Numbered from the stretch's first letter, positions 36,860 through 45,057 are shown. The stretch is DNA of 64,000 bases from Bacteroidota bacterium (GCA_021789975.1 JAJYIT010000004.1:62001-126000), one strand, 5' to 3'. Program-made: numbers and translations. The notes: generated by a model from the letters alone, not told the origin.

Positions 36860-39224
36860 GACCATCTTTAGAAACATCGCGGGTTCGAAAGTATATTTCT
36901 TCATCAACGTCGCGGGGCTGGCAATCGGCTTCACGGTGTTCACACTGATAATGTTGTACGTGTTGAACGAGTTCAACTACGACACATTCAATAAGAAAGC
37001 TAACCGCATATATAGAGTGGTCGAAATTCAAGAACCCCCCGGGGCAGCAGCACAGCAGGTTGCGTTCACGATGCCTGCGCTCGGACCTGCCTTGAGGGGA
37101 CAATTTCCTGGGGTGGATGATGCTGTTCGGTATGTTCGGTGGTTCACCGTCCTATGCCACCACGGTGAAAAGCGGTTCTACGAAGATGGGCTTTCGTTTG
37201 CTGATTCGAACATTTTCAAAATCTTTACGTTTCATTTCCTGGAAGGGAATCCCAATACGGCATTGAATGGGCCCGATCGCATTGTAGTGGATCAGGCCAC
37301 AGCGAGGAAGTATTTCGGCGATGCCGATCCAATTGGAAAGTCAATCAATATTGAGGTTGGACTGCACCAGAACTCTTTCCAAGTGACCGGAGTGATAAAG
37401 GATTTCCCGTTGAACTCGCATCTGCACTTCAATATGATCGCCTCTTTCGTTACACTTGAAAAACGCTGGGATTACTTCAACGGGTGGACAAACAACGATG
37501 TGGTCACTTACGTTTTGCTCAATAAACGCGGCGGTGCCAGAGATCTGGGGAAAAGGATTGCAGACCTTATCAGAAAAAACCTCCCTCAAGCTGCGCAGGT
37601 GAGGCTGCAAATTCATCTACAATCGCTCAAGAGAATTCACTTGTACTCCACAAATATATTGTACCAGGTTAATTTTAGAAAAGGCAATGTTGAGAACGTG
37701 AGACTTTTTCTCTTGATTGCGCTTTTCGTGATAGCACTTGCATGCATAAACTTTGTCAATCTTACGACTGCCCGATCAACTGTCAGAACCAGACAGGTTG
37801 GTATTCGCAAGCTACTCGGATCACATCATTCACATCTCGTCTATCAATTCATCGGAGAATCGGTTGTATTATCTCTGGCCGGTTTGCTGCTATCGTTTCC
37901 CATCGTGGAGGCTTTGCTCCCGAAGTTTGACTCAATGATGTCTGGAAGCATTATTACCCAGTATAGTAATCAGCTAGCGTTCATCCTCGTGATGGTTCTG
38001 GCTGCAGTGATCATCGGTGTGGTCGCAGGACTCTACCCGGCACTTTACTTATCTTCATTCCGTCCCATCGAGCTCCTCAGAAGTAGGTTCTCATCAAGCA
38101 GAAGAGGAATCACCCTCCGGAAAGCGCTCACCGTTTTGCAGTTCAGCATCGCTATCGGTCTAGTCACGGGGACGGGTGTCGTTGTCAGCCAGATGGACTT
38201 TATCTACAATAGGCCTCTTGGTTTCAATAAAGAGGATCTAATCTACATACCGTTACGTGATGCCCAGTCACGCAAGCAAATCCAACTGATTCGTGACCGG
38301 CTTCTTGGAAATTCGGGGGTCGTGGCCGTCTCTGCGGGCGAAAGAACAGGGGGAGGGTCACTCCAGGGTGTAGTGATAATCCCCGGTGGGAACAGCCGAT
38401 CAAAGCTCATGGTGAGGGAGAGTTACGTTGACTACGGATACACCCATGCCATGGGGATGGAGATGGCGGAAGGTAGAGACTTTTCAAGGGACAGTCATGT
38501 AGACTCTTCATCCGTAATTATCAACGCGGCGATGGTCAGAACCCTCGGTTGGAAGGACCCTATCGGAAAACAAATACAGTTGGGCAACGGTGAAAGGTTC
38601 ACCGTAATCGGGGTCTTAAGGAATTTCAACTATTCATCGCTTCGAACGAAGGTCGATCCACTTGTCATGTGGTTTGACCCGGCCAAGTGTCAATACTTGC
38701 TCGTTAGAATTTCCTCTCATGAAAGGGAGTCTGAGGTCAATTTTGTGAAGTCGGTTTGGAACAGTACATTTCCAAACCAGCCATTCGAGTACGGATTCGT
38801 GGACAATTACCTAGACCGGATGTACGGTAATGACAAACAGAACGAAAACCTCCTCATGCTATTTTCGTTAGTTGCTGTGGTCGTTGCTTGCCTGGGCCTT
38901 TTCGGGTTGACCCTTCATACTACCGAACAGCGGGTAAAAGAAATTGGTGTCAGGAAAGTATTAGGAGCATCTATATTCAAGATCGTGTTCATGTTATCAC
39001 AGGAGTCTATCAAGCTTCTTATAGCCGCCTGCATTGTCTCTTGGCCGGTGGCTTATTTCCTAATGGACAATTGGCTTCACAATTTTGAGTACAGAATTTC
39101 TTTGAGTATCTGGATTTTTGCCGTTTCCGGATTCATCGTATTCTTTACTGCCGTGCTAACATTGAGTTTCTTGGCAATCAAGGCTGGATTGGCAAATCCC
39201 GCAGACGCACTGAGATACGAGTGA
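36840..39224 (+). CDS. FtsX/MacB-like ABC transporter permease (eight-helix, Bacteroidota type)
   Basis: A 794-residue permease starting with GTG at 36840. It has the duplicated layout of Bacteroidota FtsX-family permeases: a first helix (INVAGLAIGFTVFTLIMLYV), a periplasmic MacB-PCD domain, an FtsX core (LFLLIALFVIALACINFVNL, RTRQVGIRKLLGSHHSHLVY), a second periplasmic domain, and a second FtsX core ending near NPADALRYE. Such ABC modules export peptides, lipids or antibiotics across the envelope, usually with HlyD and TolC proteins, which are not encoded nearby. In this setting it is a candidate exporter for the cysteine-rich peptide encoded at 42.3 kb, but that link is by proximity only. 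Confidence 0.9.
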   Translation: MFWSYVKTIFRNIAGSKVYFFINVAGLAIGFTVFTLIMLYVLNEFNYDTFNKKANRIYRVVEIQEPPGAAAQQVAFTMPALGPALRGQFPGVDDAVRYVRWFTVLCHHGEKRFYEDGLSFADSNIFKIFTFHFLEGNPNTALNGPDRIVVDQATARKYFGDADPIGKSINIEVGLHQNSFQVTGVIKDFPLNSHLHFNMIASFVTLEKRWDYFNGWTNNDVVTYVLLNKRGGARDLGKRIADLIRKNLPQAAQVRLQIHLQSLKRIHLYSTNILYQVNFRKGNVENVRLFLLIALFVIALACINFVNLTTARSTVRTRQVGIRKLLGSHHSHLVYQFIGESVVLSLAGLLLSFPIVEALLPKFDSMMSGSIITQYSNQLAFILVMVLAAVIIGVVAGLYPALYLSSFRPIELLRSRFSSSRRGITLRKALTVLQFSIAIGLVTGTGVVVSQMDFIYNRPLGFNKEDLIYIPLRDAQSRKQIQLIRDRLLGNSGVVAVSAGERTGGGSLQGVVIIPGGNSRSKLMVRESYVDYGYTHAMGMEMAEGRDFSRDSHVDSSSVIINAAMVRTLGWKDPIGKQIQLGNGERFTVIGVLRNFNYSSLRTKVDPLVMWFDPAKCQYLLVRISSHERESEVNFVKSVWNSTFPNQPFEYGFVDNYLDRMYGNDKQNENLLMLFSLVAVVVACLGLFGLTLHTTEQRVKEIGVRKVLGASIFKIVFMLSQESIKLLIAACIVSWPVAYFLMDNWLHNFEYRISLSIWIFAVSGFIVFFTAVLTLSFLAIKAGLANPADALRYE

Positions 39225-39461
39225 AAGCAATCAAGCGTCTTAGCATGAGCGTGTTGCCTGAGGGTTGTTTAGGTACCCTGACAGGAACGCCGATAGCAAC
39301 CAGTCCTACCCAAAGGCAGGCATACCAATGGCAAAGGAGGTCGGGCGCTTTTCGACTCATCTTGACGCCGCATGCGTCACTCTTTGCTCTGAGTTACGTT
39401 AATAGTATTGATATCTCAGTAACACTCTCGTCGTCCGAACACATAACTCTTGGAGGGAGTC

Positions 39462-40556
39462 ATGGATGATCTAATTTTGGTCATAACCGCAATTTCACAT
39501 TTGAATATTCATCCCCTCATCTGCTGGGGCGCTGTGTGCCAGCTTGCACCAACGACATTCCATGGGTTGCATATCCTGATGTCTTCTCTGGCGGCAGTAG
39601 CAGGGTTCCCGGTTGTGAAGAACGCGGCAGCGCAAAGAGTTTACGAGCTGGCTAAAAAGCTTGCCAGATCCGAATTGCCGATGTTAATTTCAGGCGAGAC
39701 TGGAACCGGCAAAGAGATACTTGCACGGTATGTTCATGAAAACTCACCGAGAAGCTCCGCGGGGAAGTTTGTGGCCATCAACTGCGCCGCAATCCCGGAC
39801 AATCTTTTGGAAAGCGAATTGTTCGGACATGTTAAGGGCGCCTTTACTGACGCGCATAGCTATAAAGCCGGGCTCTTTTCGATTGCAGATGGCGGAACTC
39901 TCTTTTTGGACGAGGTGGCAGAGATGAGCCTCGCCGTTCAGAAAAAATTGTTGCGCGCCATCGAGTACCAGGAATTCTATCCGATTGGCTCCGTCGTTTC
40001 AAAGAAAGTCAACTTCAGGTTGGTCTGCGCGACAAGTGCTAATCTGGAGCAGATGGTAAATGTTAAGACTTTCAGAGCGGATCTCTATCATAGGATACAA
40101 GCCTGCACGTTGACACTCCCTCCTCTTCGAGAGCGGATAGATGAAATCCCCTTCCTTGTCGAGTATTTCCTCCGTGGAAAGAAACGGGACACGGTAACGA
40201 TCTCACCGGCGGTTATGGAGATATTTTCATGCTACAGCTGGCCCGGCAACATAAGGGAGCTGAAAAATGTGCTGGAGTATGCACTGGCAATCCTCGAGCA
40301 TGAAGAAAAGGCTATAGATATAGATCACCTGCCGCCGGAGAAGTTCGATAGCCTGGGATGTAGTCTCCTTCATGGCGAAAATCTGAATCTCAAGGAGAGA
40401 GAGAAATGTTTCAGGGATAACCTGGTTACGGCTGCTCTGACTCTCTTTGCGGGTGACTACAAAACAGTTGCGAAATCCCTGGGCACATCGAAGAGTGCTC
40501 TTTACAGGGCGGTGAGTTCCAAAACCGCGAAGCCGACAGGAGAAACGGTGGAATAG
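39462..40556 (+). CDS. receiver-less sigma-54 activator (bacterial enhancer-binding protein)
   Basis: About 364 residues; ATG 39462 has GGAGGG upstream. The first 55 residues are hydrophobic with no known sensor domain. The AAA+ domain follows: Walker A SGETGTGKEIL, Walker B LFLDEVAEMS, arginine-finger region FRADLYHRI. The sigma-54 contact loop reads GAFTDA instead of the usual GAFTGA. The C-terminus has a Fis-like HTH (DYKTVAKSLGTSKSALYRAV). It lacks a receiver, so it is controlled by level, by the hydrophobic N-terminus or by another protein. It lies directly before tandem palindromes and a sigma-54-like promoter in front of the radical SAM gene, its most likely target. Confidence 0.9.
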   Translation: MDDLILVITAISHLNIHPLICWGAVCQLAPTTFHGLHILMSSLAAVAGFPVVKNAAAQRVYELAKKLARSELPMLISGETGTGKEILARYVHENSPRSSAGKFVAINCAAIPDNLLESELFGHVKGAFTDAHSYKAGLFSIADGGTLFLDEVAEMSLAVQKKLLRAIEYQEFYPIGSVVSKKVNFRLVCATSANLEQMVNVKTFRADLYHRIQACTLTLPPLRERIDEIPFLVEYFLRGKKRDTVTISPAVMEIFSCYSWPGNIRELKNVLEYALAILEHEEKAIDIDHLPPEKFDSLGCSLLHGENLNLKEREKCFRDNLVTAALTLFAGDYKTVAKSLGTSKSALYRAVSSKTAKPTGETVE

Positions 40557-40760
40557 GGAGTTCAGCATCTCCCTTTAATACCCCCTCCCCGTTTTCTCTT
40601 CTTTTGAAATCAAGGAGGGAAGCGTTGCCTACTCTGGTACCTTCCGTGCGTTCTTCGCCCACCATGTCCATGATTAAGAACGCCTATCCATTTTGATTCT
40701 TTCACCTGATCTCTGCTCTTCGATTTTGAATCGAATGTTGAGAAGACTGAAATTTCGTTC

Positions 40761-40818
40761 GAAGCTGTTTTCCCAGTTCTGGGAAATTTTGAAGCTGCTT
40801 TTTCCCGTTTGTGGGAAA
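40761..40818. promoter_or_regulatory. two tandem 18-bp palindromes, likely enhancer sites for the sigma-54 activator
   Basis: Site 1 (40769-40786) is TTTCCCA-GTTC-TGGGAAA, a perfect palindrome with a 4-bp spacer. Site 2 (40801-40818) is TTTCCCG-TTTG-TGGGAAA, with one mismatch. Each is preceded by GAAGCTG(T/C)TT, so the unit is a tandem duplication. The centres are 32 bp apart, three helical turns, placing both on one face of the DNA. They lie 60-90 bp upstream of a -24/-12-like element, the usual place for enhancer-binding-protein sites. Confidence 0.78.
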
Positions 40819-40863
40819 ATCTCGTCCACATCCCTATCAATCATACCAAAAACCCACGTTGCG

Positions 40864-40879
40864 TGGCACGATATTGGAA
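40864..40879 (+). promoter_or_regulatory. sigma-54-like promoter of the radical SAM gene
   Basis: TGGCACGATATTGGAA has a perfect -24 half (TGGCACG). The -12 half is imperfect: TGGAA or TTGGA against TTGCA, depending on spacing. It lies about 35 bp before the ATG, downstream of the tandem palindromes and next to a sigma-54 activator gene. The context raises confidence in an otherwise partial match. Confidence 0.55.
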
Positions 40880-40914
40880 CATATTGTTATCGAAATCAAA
40901 ATCGGAGTGATAGA

Positions 40915-42240
40915 ATGGACTACAAGAAGAGCCGCTATAATGTGACAGTTAAGACAGAACATGGAGCACGTGTGTTTAACTCGCGAACAGGGGCTGTCGT
41001 AGAGTTTTCAGAAAGTGATCCGCTCTTCTCCCGCTTTCAGGAAACGTGGACCCAGCAGAAGTTTCATCTCGCCGATCATGAGTGGCTGCAGGCCCTTAAA
41101 GAAAGAGGGTTCATCGTTCCGGAGGATTTCAATGAGATACCTAGTTACATCTCGTCTTTCAACGCGAGGATGGCGAGCAAGGAACAGGTAAGACTGATAG
41201 TCTTGCCGACGGAGGAGTGCAATTTTAGGTGCGTGTATTGCTATGAAAGTTTCTTAAAACCGCAGATGCGTGCCGAAACCCAGGAAGCGCTCAAGAGATA
41301 CATCTCAGCCACTATGGAACGCGTTAAAGGCTTCGAGATCGAGTGGTTTGGTGGGGAACCATTGGCTGGAATCGATGCCATGAGGAATATTTCCACGCAT
41401 GCTGTAAAGGTCGCCAATGAACACGGCGTTTCGTTTAGTGCCAATGTCACAACGAATGGCTACCTGCTTACACCCGAGGTTTTTGAGGAAGCAGTCAACC
41501 ATTGGGGAATCTCCCATTATCAGATTACAATTGACGGCCCACGGGAATTCCATGATCAGCGCCGGGTTCTCAACGGTGGCGGAGAGACGTATGATCAGAT
41601 CGTGTCGAACATTGCACATATCGCAAAGTCGGATTATCCCGACCTCATGTACATAATCAGGATGAATGTAGACAGAGACAATCTCAAGACAGTAGCTGAA
41701 TTTGCAAGAACTGTCAAAGACCTGGTCGGTGATGATCCCAGGGCGCGGTTTTTCGTGCGACCGGTCTGGGGAAAGAGCAAGTTTGAACTTCTCACAAATT
41801 TCGAACAAAGGAGTCTCAGGAGACAAATAGTAGATATATGCAACGAGGTTGGTCTCCGATTGTTCGACGTGGATCTCGTCCTAAACCCGCAGCTCGGGAT
41901 GTGCTATGCCGCCGATCCCCGGTCCTTAGTGATCGGGACTGACGGCTCCATTTACAAATGTACGTCAGCATTTGAACTCCCCGAGAACCTGGTCGGCAGG
42001 TTAACTCCAGACGGAACGATACAAATAGATCGTGACAAATTCAGCCTCTGGGTCGAATCGAGCATTGAGAAGTATCCACAGTGCAGGCATTGTGCTGTGT
42101 TGCCGATATGCAACTCAGCGTACTGCCCGAAGGAGCATGTTACTAGAGAAAGGGGTACGGATGAACGTCCGGAGTGTCCCCCGTTCAAGGATGAAATGAA
42201 GATGCTTGTGCAAGTCGCTCATCAGAAGGCAACTGCGTAG
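40915..42240 (+). CDS. radical SAM/SPASM peptide maturase
   Basis: A 441-residue enzyme from ATG 40915 (CGGAGTG upstream). The N-terminal about 85 residues (YNVTVKTEHGARVFNSRTGA...) form the small leader-side domain common to peptide-modifying SPASM enzymes. The radical SAM cluster is CNFRCVYC (Cys102, 106, 109), followed by EWFGGEPLAG and NVTTNGYLL. The C-terminal SPASM region holds the auxiliary Fe-S cysteines: GMC, YKC, CRHCAVLPIC, YC and EC. Such enzymes install thioether or C-C crosslinks in ribosomal peptides. A 35-codon cysteine-rich peptide gene starts 76 bp downstream. Anaerobic sulfatase maturases share the fold, but no sulfatase is nearby. Confidence 0.92.
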   Translation: MDYKKSRYNVTVKTEHGARVFNSRTGAVVEFSESDPLFSRFQETWTQQKFHLADHEWLQALKERGFIVPEDFNEIPSYISSFNARMASKEQVRLIVLPTEECNFRCVYCYESFLKPQMRAETQEALKRYISATMERVKGFEIEWFGGEPLAGIDAMRNISTHAVKVANEHGVSFSANVTTNGYLLTPEVFEEAVNHWGISHYQITIDGPREFHDQRRVLNGGGETYDQIVSNIAHIAKSDYPDLMYIIRMNVDRDNLKTVAEFARTVKDLVGDDPRARFFVRPVWGKSKFELLTNFEQRSLRRQIVDICNEVGLRLFDVDLVLNPQLGMCYAADPRSLVIGTDGSIYKCTSAFELPENLVGRLTPDGTIQIDRDKFSLWVESSIEKYPQCRHCAVLPICNSAYCPKEHVTRERGTDERPECPPFKDEMKMLVQVAHQKATA

Positions 42241-42316
42241 GAACTCGATCTGCGTGCCCGCAGGAATAGGAAAGCAAGATAGAGAACGTATTACCGGAAG
42301 AAAGGAGGTGAAATAG

Positions 42317-42424
42317 TTGAAGATCATCGTAGAACCAAAAGTGGAGGTAGAGTCGGATTCCGATTCGCGGCAACCCGGAGCTAACTGCCTGTTTTGCAAT
42401 ACGCTGTTTTGCACGGCAGACTAG
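42317..42424 (+). CDS. candidate RiPP precursor peptide, 35 residues, Cys-rich C-terminus
   Basis: TTG at 42317 sits 8 bp after an ideal Shine-Dalgarno AAAGGAGGTG. The peptide has an acidic leader (MKIIVEPKVEVESDSDS), a short linker (RQPGA) and a core NCLFCNTLFCTAD, in which a (x)LFC unit occurs twice and three cysteines are spaced C-x2-C-x4-C. It lies immediately after a SPASM radical SAM enzyme and nothing else separates them. Short size, acidic leader and Cys-rich tail are what a maturase substrate should look like. I do not recognise it as a named RiPP class. The +1 frame right after the stop encodes three more cysteines, which raises the possibility of a longer product. Confidence 0.75.
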   Translation: MKIIVEPKVEVESDSDSRQPGANCLFCNTLFCTAD

Positions 42425-42791
42425 CTGTCCAACTAAGGATCCCTTCTGTTTAACGTGTCCACAGGGAAGAGTTAACTTCCGCGGTCGACGTTGACCTGAG
42501 AGAGCGATGGCCTACGCTGCCCGCGGGAACTATTTCTTTGCGGTGGTACGTTGAGGAAGAATCCGTAATCGAAAAAATTGAACCTGGCAAATCATCGGCA
42601 CAAGTTTCGCGGACACGAATTCCTCCGCTGCCTGTAAGGCGGAATTGTGGTGTCGCCGAGACCAGGTGGAAACACCAACGTGATCACAAGAAGTACCTCT
42701 TCATGTGGCGTGAGCGTCCTCTGCGAGAGGTTGATGTGCCTCCGGCTCAGCATTCTGAACCATTCCAAAGCGCAAACAGAAAGCAGACATT
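42425..42791. other. non-coding or decayed stretch between precursor and hybrid kinase
   Basis: About 365 bp. The first 70 bp continue, in the +1 frame relative to the precursor, as SCPTKDPFCLTCPQGR and end with TGA at 42494. The remainder has no convincing gene; a TTG-started frame at 42538-42795 has no family features. It may once have held the N-terminal PAS part of the downstream kinase, which begins abruptly. Confidence 0.45.
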
Positions 42792-44075
42792 ATGAGCCGT
42801 GAAGGTAAGATAACATATGTGAAAGAGAGCGTCGTCGGTAAGGTAGATCCTATGAGAAACACAACTTACATGGTCGGACGGATATCAGATGAAGTTAACG
42901 AGCGGCAGTTGGAAGAACGGCTCTTTCAATCACAACGGCTTGAAGCATTGGGCACTCTAGTCGGAGGGATCGCCCACGACTTCAACAACATACTCAATGT
43001 TATAGCGGGTCATGTCTCGCTGATGGAGAGGTGGAGGTCGGACCCAGAACGATTCATGAGAAGTTATGAAGCCGTGAAGAAAGCAACCGAACGCGGCGCC
43101 AACACTACGAGACAACTTCTTACATTTGCGCGGAAAATTGAAGTAACTACAGAGTCGGTACGAATAGACGACCTGGTTGATGAAATTGTGGATCTCCTTA
43201 AAGGGACTTTCCCCGAAAGAATAACCTTCCACGTTGAACTGGATAAGGGGATTCCGGAAATCTCCGCAGATTCAAACCAGATCCATCAAGCACTTCTTAA
43301 TCTCTGCATGAACGCGCGTGATGCCATCGGGGAGAGTGGAACTATAACCATTGCCGCAAAGAACTCGGGCAATGATTTCGGAACCCGTCATTATCTCGAA
43401 TCCGTGGCTGAGCGCTATGTTCAACTAAGCGTATCGGACACAGGATCGGGAATGGACAGCGATACTCTCCAGCATATATTCGAACCATTCTTCACGACAA
43501 AGAAGGATGGACGTGGCACCGGTCTTGGGCTATCTGTCGTCTTTGGAATAATGAAGGCACACAAGGGGTTCATAGATGTAGAAACTAAGATCGGCGAAGG
43601 AACCACTTTCTATCTTTACTTTCCGATCATGTCGAACTTCACTGACGAACCGCCCAGACTAAAGGAGAAAGATGAGTTGCCAAACGGCCACGATGAGTTA
43701 GTTCTGATTATTGAAGACGAGGAATCGCTGAGGGATTTCCTGAAGACGATTTTAGAAGAGAGTGGATACCGTGTCTTATTGGCTCCCGACGGGATAGCAG
43801 GTCTTCAAGAGTATCGCAAACATACGAAAGAGATCGACCTCGTGCTTCTCGACATGGGGCTTCCTGAAATGGGCGGCGGTGAAGTTCTCAAAGAGCTCGT
43901 CAACCTGAATTCAAAGGTGAAGGTGATTGCTGCGAGCGGTTACCTTGAGCCTGAAGTGAAAATAGATGCATACGATATCGGGGCGTCAGAATTTCTCGCG
44001 AAGCCATACCAGACAAACGAACTATTGGGGAAAGTGCGAAGCGTGCTGGAAGGAAAGGCCAGAAGACAGATATAG
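42792..44075 (+). CDS. hybrid histidine kinase with C-terminal receiver, N-terminally short
   Basis: A 427-residue kinase. The start REGKITYVKESVVGK...NTTYMVGRISDEVNERQLEERL resembles the last strands of a PAS domain and its coil, so most of the PAS sensor is missing. Then come the H-box LVGGIAHDFNNILNVIAGHV, the ATPase domain (NLCMNARDAI, VSDTGSGMDSDTLQHIFEPF, GRGTGLGLSVV) and a receiver (LVLIIEDEESLRDFLKTIL, with Asp in LVLLDMGLPEMGG). There are no membrane segments. A stop lies four to ten codons upstream in frame, so the PAS loss is real in this sequence. It may signal to the nearby sigma-54 activators or may be a remnant. Confidence 0.87.
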   Translation: MSREGKITYVKESVVGKVDPMRNTTYMVGRISDEVNERQLEERLFQSQRLEALGTLVGGIAHDFNNILNVIAGHVSLMERWRSDPERFMRSYEAVKKATERGANTTRQLLTFARKIEVTTESVRIDDLVDEIVDLLKGTFPERITFHVELDKGIPEISADSNQIHQALLNLCMNARDAIGESGTITIAAKNSGNDFGTRHYLESVAERYVQLSVSDTGSGMDSDTLQHIFEPFFTTKKDGRGTGLGLSVVFGIMKAHKGFIDVETKIGEGTTFYLYFPIMSNFTDEPPRLKEKDELPNGHDELVLIIEDEESLRDFLKTILEESGYRVLLAPDGIAGLQEYRKHTKEIDLVLLDMGLPEMGGGEVLKELVNLNSKVKVIAASGYLEPEVKIDAYDIGASEFLAKPYQTNELLGKVRSVLEGKARRQI

Positions 44076-44142
44076 ACTCAATATTCAAGTCTGAAACCGG
44101 GTGAAAGGATAAGTAGTAAATAAGGGAAGGGAGCTAACGGGC

Positions 44143-45057
44143 ATGGCGAGGAGGGTGGTTCTTTCGACTGTGGGAGCGGCCTTGTTCATTGCTACCGCAA
44201 GTGCTCGTGCGCAAGACCCAGTCCAGTTTCTCATGCGCGCGGACACTGCGTTCAATCAAGGCAAGTACGGTGAGAGCGCTGACCTCTGGGTTGCCGCAAT
44301 CTCCCTGGGTTTCAAAGATCAAAGTGGTGTCTACGCGGCGGCATCTGCTGCTTTTGCCCTCTCAGGCAATTCCGATACTGCATTCATTTTCCTCGACAGC
44401 GCTTTCAAGATGGGGTGGGATGGCCATCATGCCGTAGAAACCGATTCCAGTTTTGCTTCTTTGAGACAAAATCCTAATTGGCCCGCTCACCTCAAGAAAT
44501 GGAAAGAGATTGCCAAGACCACTCGCGCCACACTGAACGCCCCTTTGAGAGAAGAATTGTTGCAGATGGAGAACGAAGATCAGGCATCCAGAGAACACTT
44601 CTCCATTGGTAATTCCGTTCAAATGAGAAGCATGCTTTCGGACGACAAGCGCCATATTAAACGGCTGAAACAAATCGTGAAAGACTTTGGATGGCCGAGT
44701 AAGTCCCTCGTCGGTTGGAAAGGTGCACATGCGGCCTGGCTTCTTGTTCAGCACGCGGATTTCGATCTGAGCTTCCAAAAGAAATGTCTCAAACTGTTGA
44801 GGAAATCAGTGCGAGAGGGACAAGCAAGTCAGGCAGATCTGGCATACCTTACCGACCGTGTCCGCATGAACGAGGGTGAGAGACAAATATACGGGACACA
44901 GACCCGTTGGAGTAATTCATCCAACAGTTGGGTTGCTTATCCAATCCTGGATTCCGCAAATGTCGATAAGAGACGGAAAGAAGTTGGCCTTGGACCGCTA
45001 TCCGATTATCTAAAGTTTTTGCGGCGAGAGTTGTCCCATGAAAAGCTCACATATTAA
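44143..45057 (+). CDS. secreted DUF6624-like protein
   Basis: A 304-residue protein with a signal peptide (VVLSTVGAALFIATASARAQ). Residues about 25-110 look like TPR-type helices (FLMRADTAFNQGKYGESADLW). The C-terminal half matches my recollection of DUF6624: LREELLQMENEDQASRE, then IVKDFGWPSKSLVG, AAWLLVQHADFDLSFQKKCL, QADLAYLTDRVRMNEGE and RQIYGTQ. The strongly conserved His/Asp and Arg residues suggest an enzyme or binding site, but the function of the family is unknown. It follows the hybrid kinase by 67 bp in the same direction and closes the accessory block. Confidence 0.78.
   Translation: MARRVVLSTVGAALFIATASARAQDPVQFLMRADTAFNQGKYGESADLWVAAISLGFKDQSGVYAAASAAFALSGNSDTAFIFLDSAFKMGWDGHHAVETDSSFASLRQNPNWPAHLKKWKEIAKTTRATLNAPLREELLQMENEDQASREHFSIGNSVQMRSMLSDDKRHIKRLKQIVKDFGWPSKSLVGWKGAHAAWLLVQHADFDLSFQKKCLKLLRKSVREGQASQADLAYLTDRVRMNEGERQIYGTQTRWSNSSNSWVAYPILDSANVDKRRKEVGLGPLSDYLKFLRRELSHEKLTY

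Noticed and set aside
40628-40699. 23-codon TTG frame (MPTLVPSVRSSPTM...) after AAGGAGGG, upstream of the tandem palindromes
   Set aside because: Has a good Shine-Dalgarno sequence but no cysteine or leader-core layout, and lies upstream of the predicted promoter; not convincing as a second precursor.
42538-42795. 85-codon TTG frame between the precursor and the hybrid kinase
   Set aside because: No ribosome binding site, no domain, composition like out-of-frame sequence; it does not provide the missing PAS domain.
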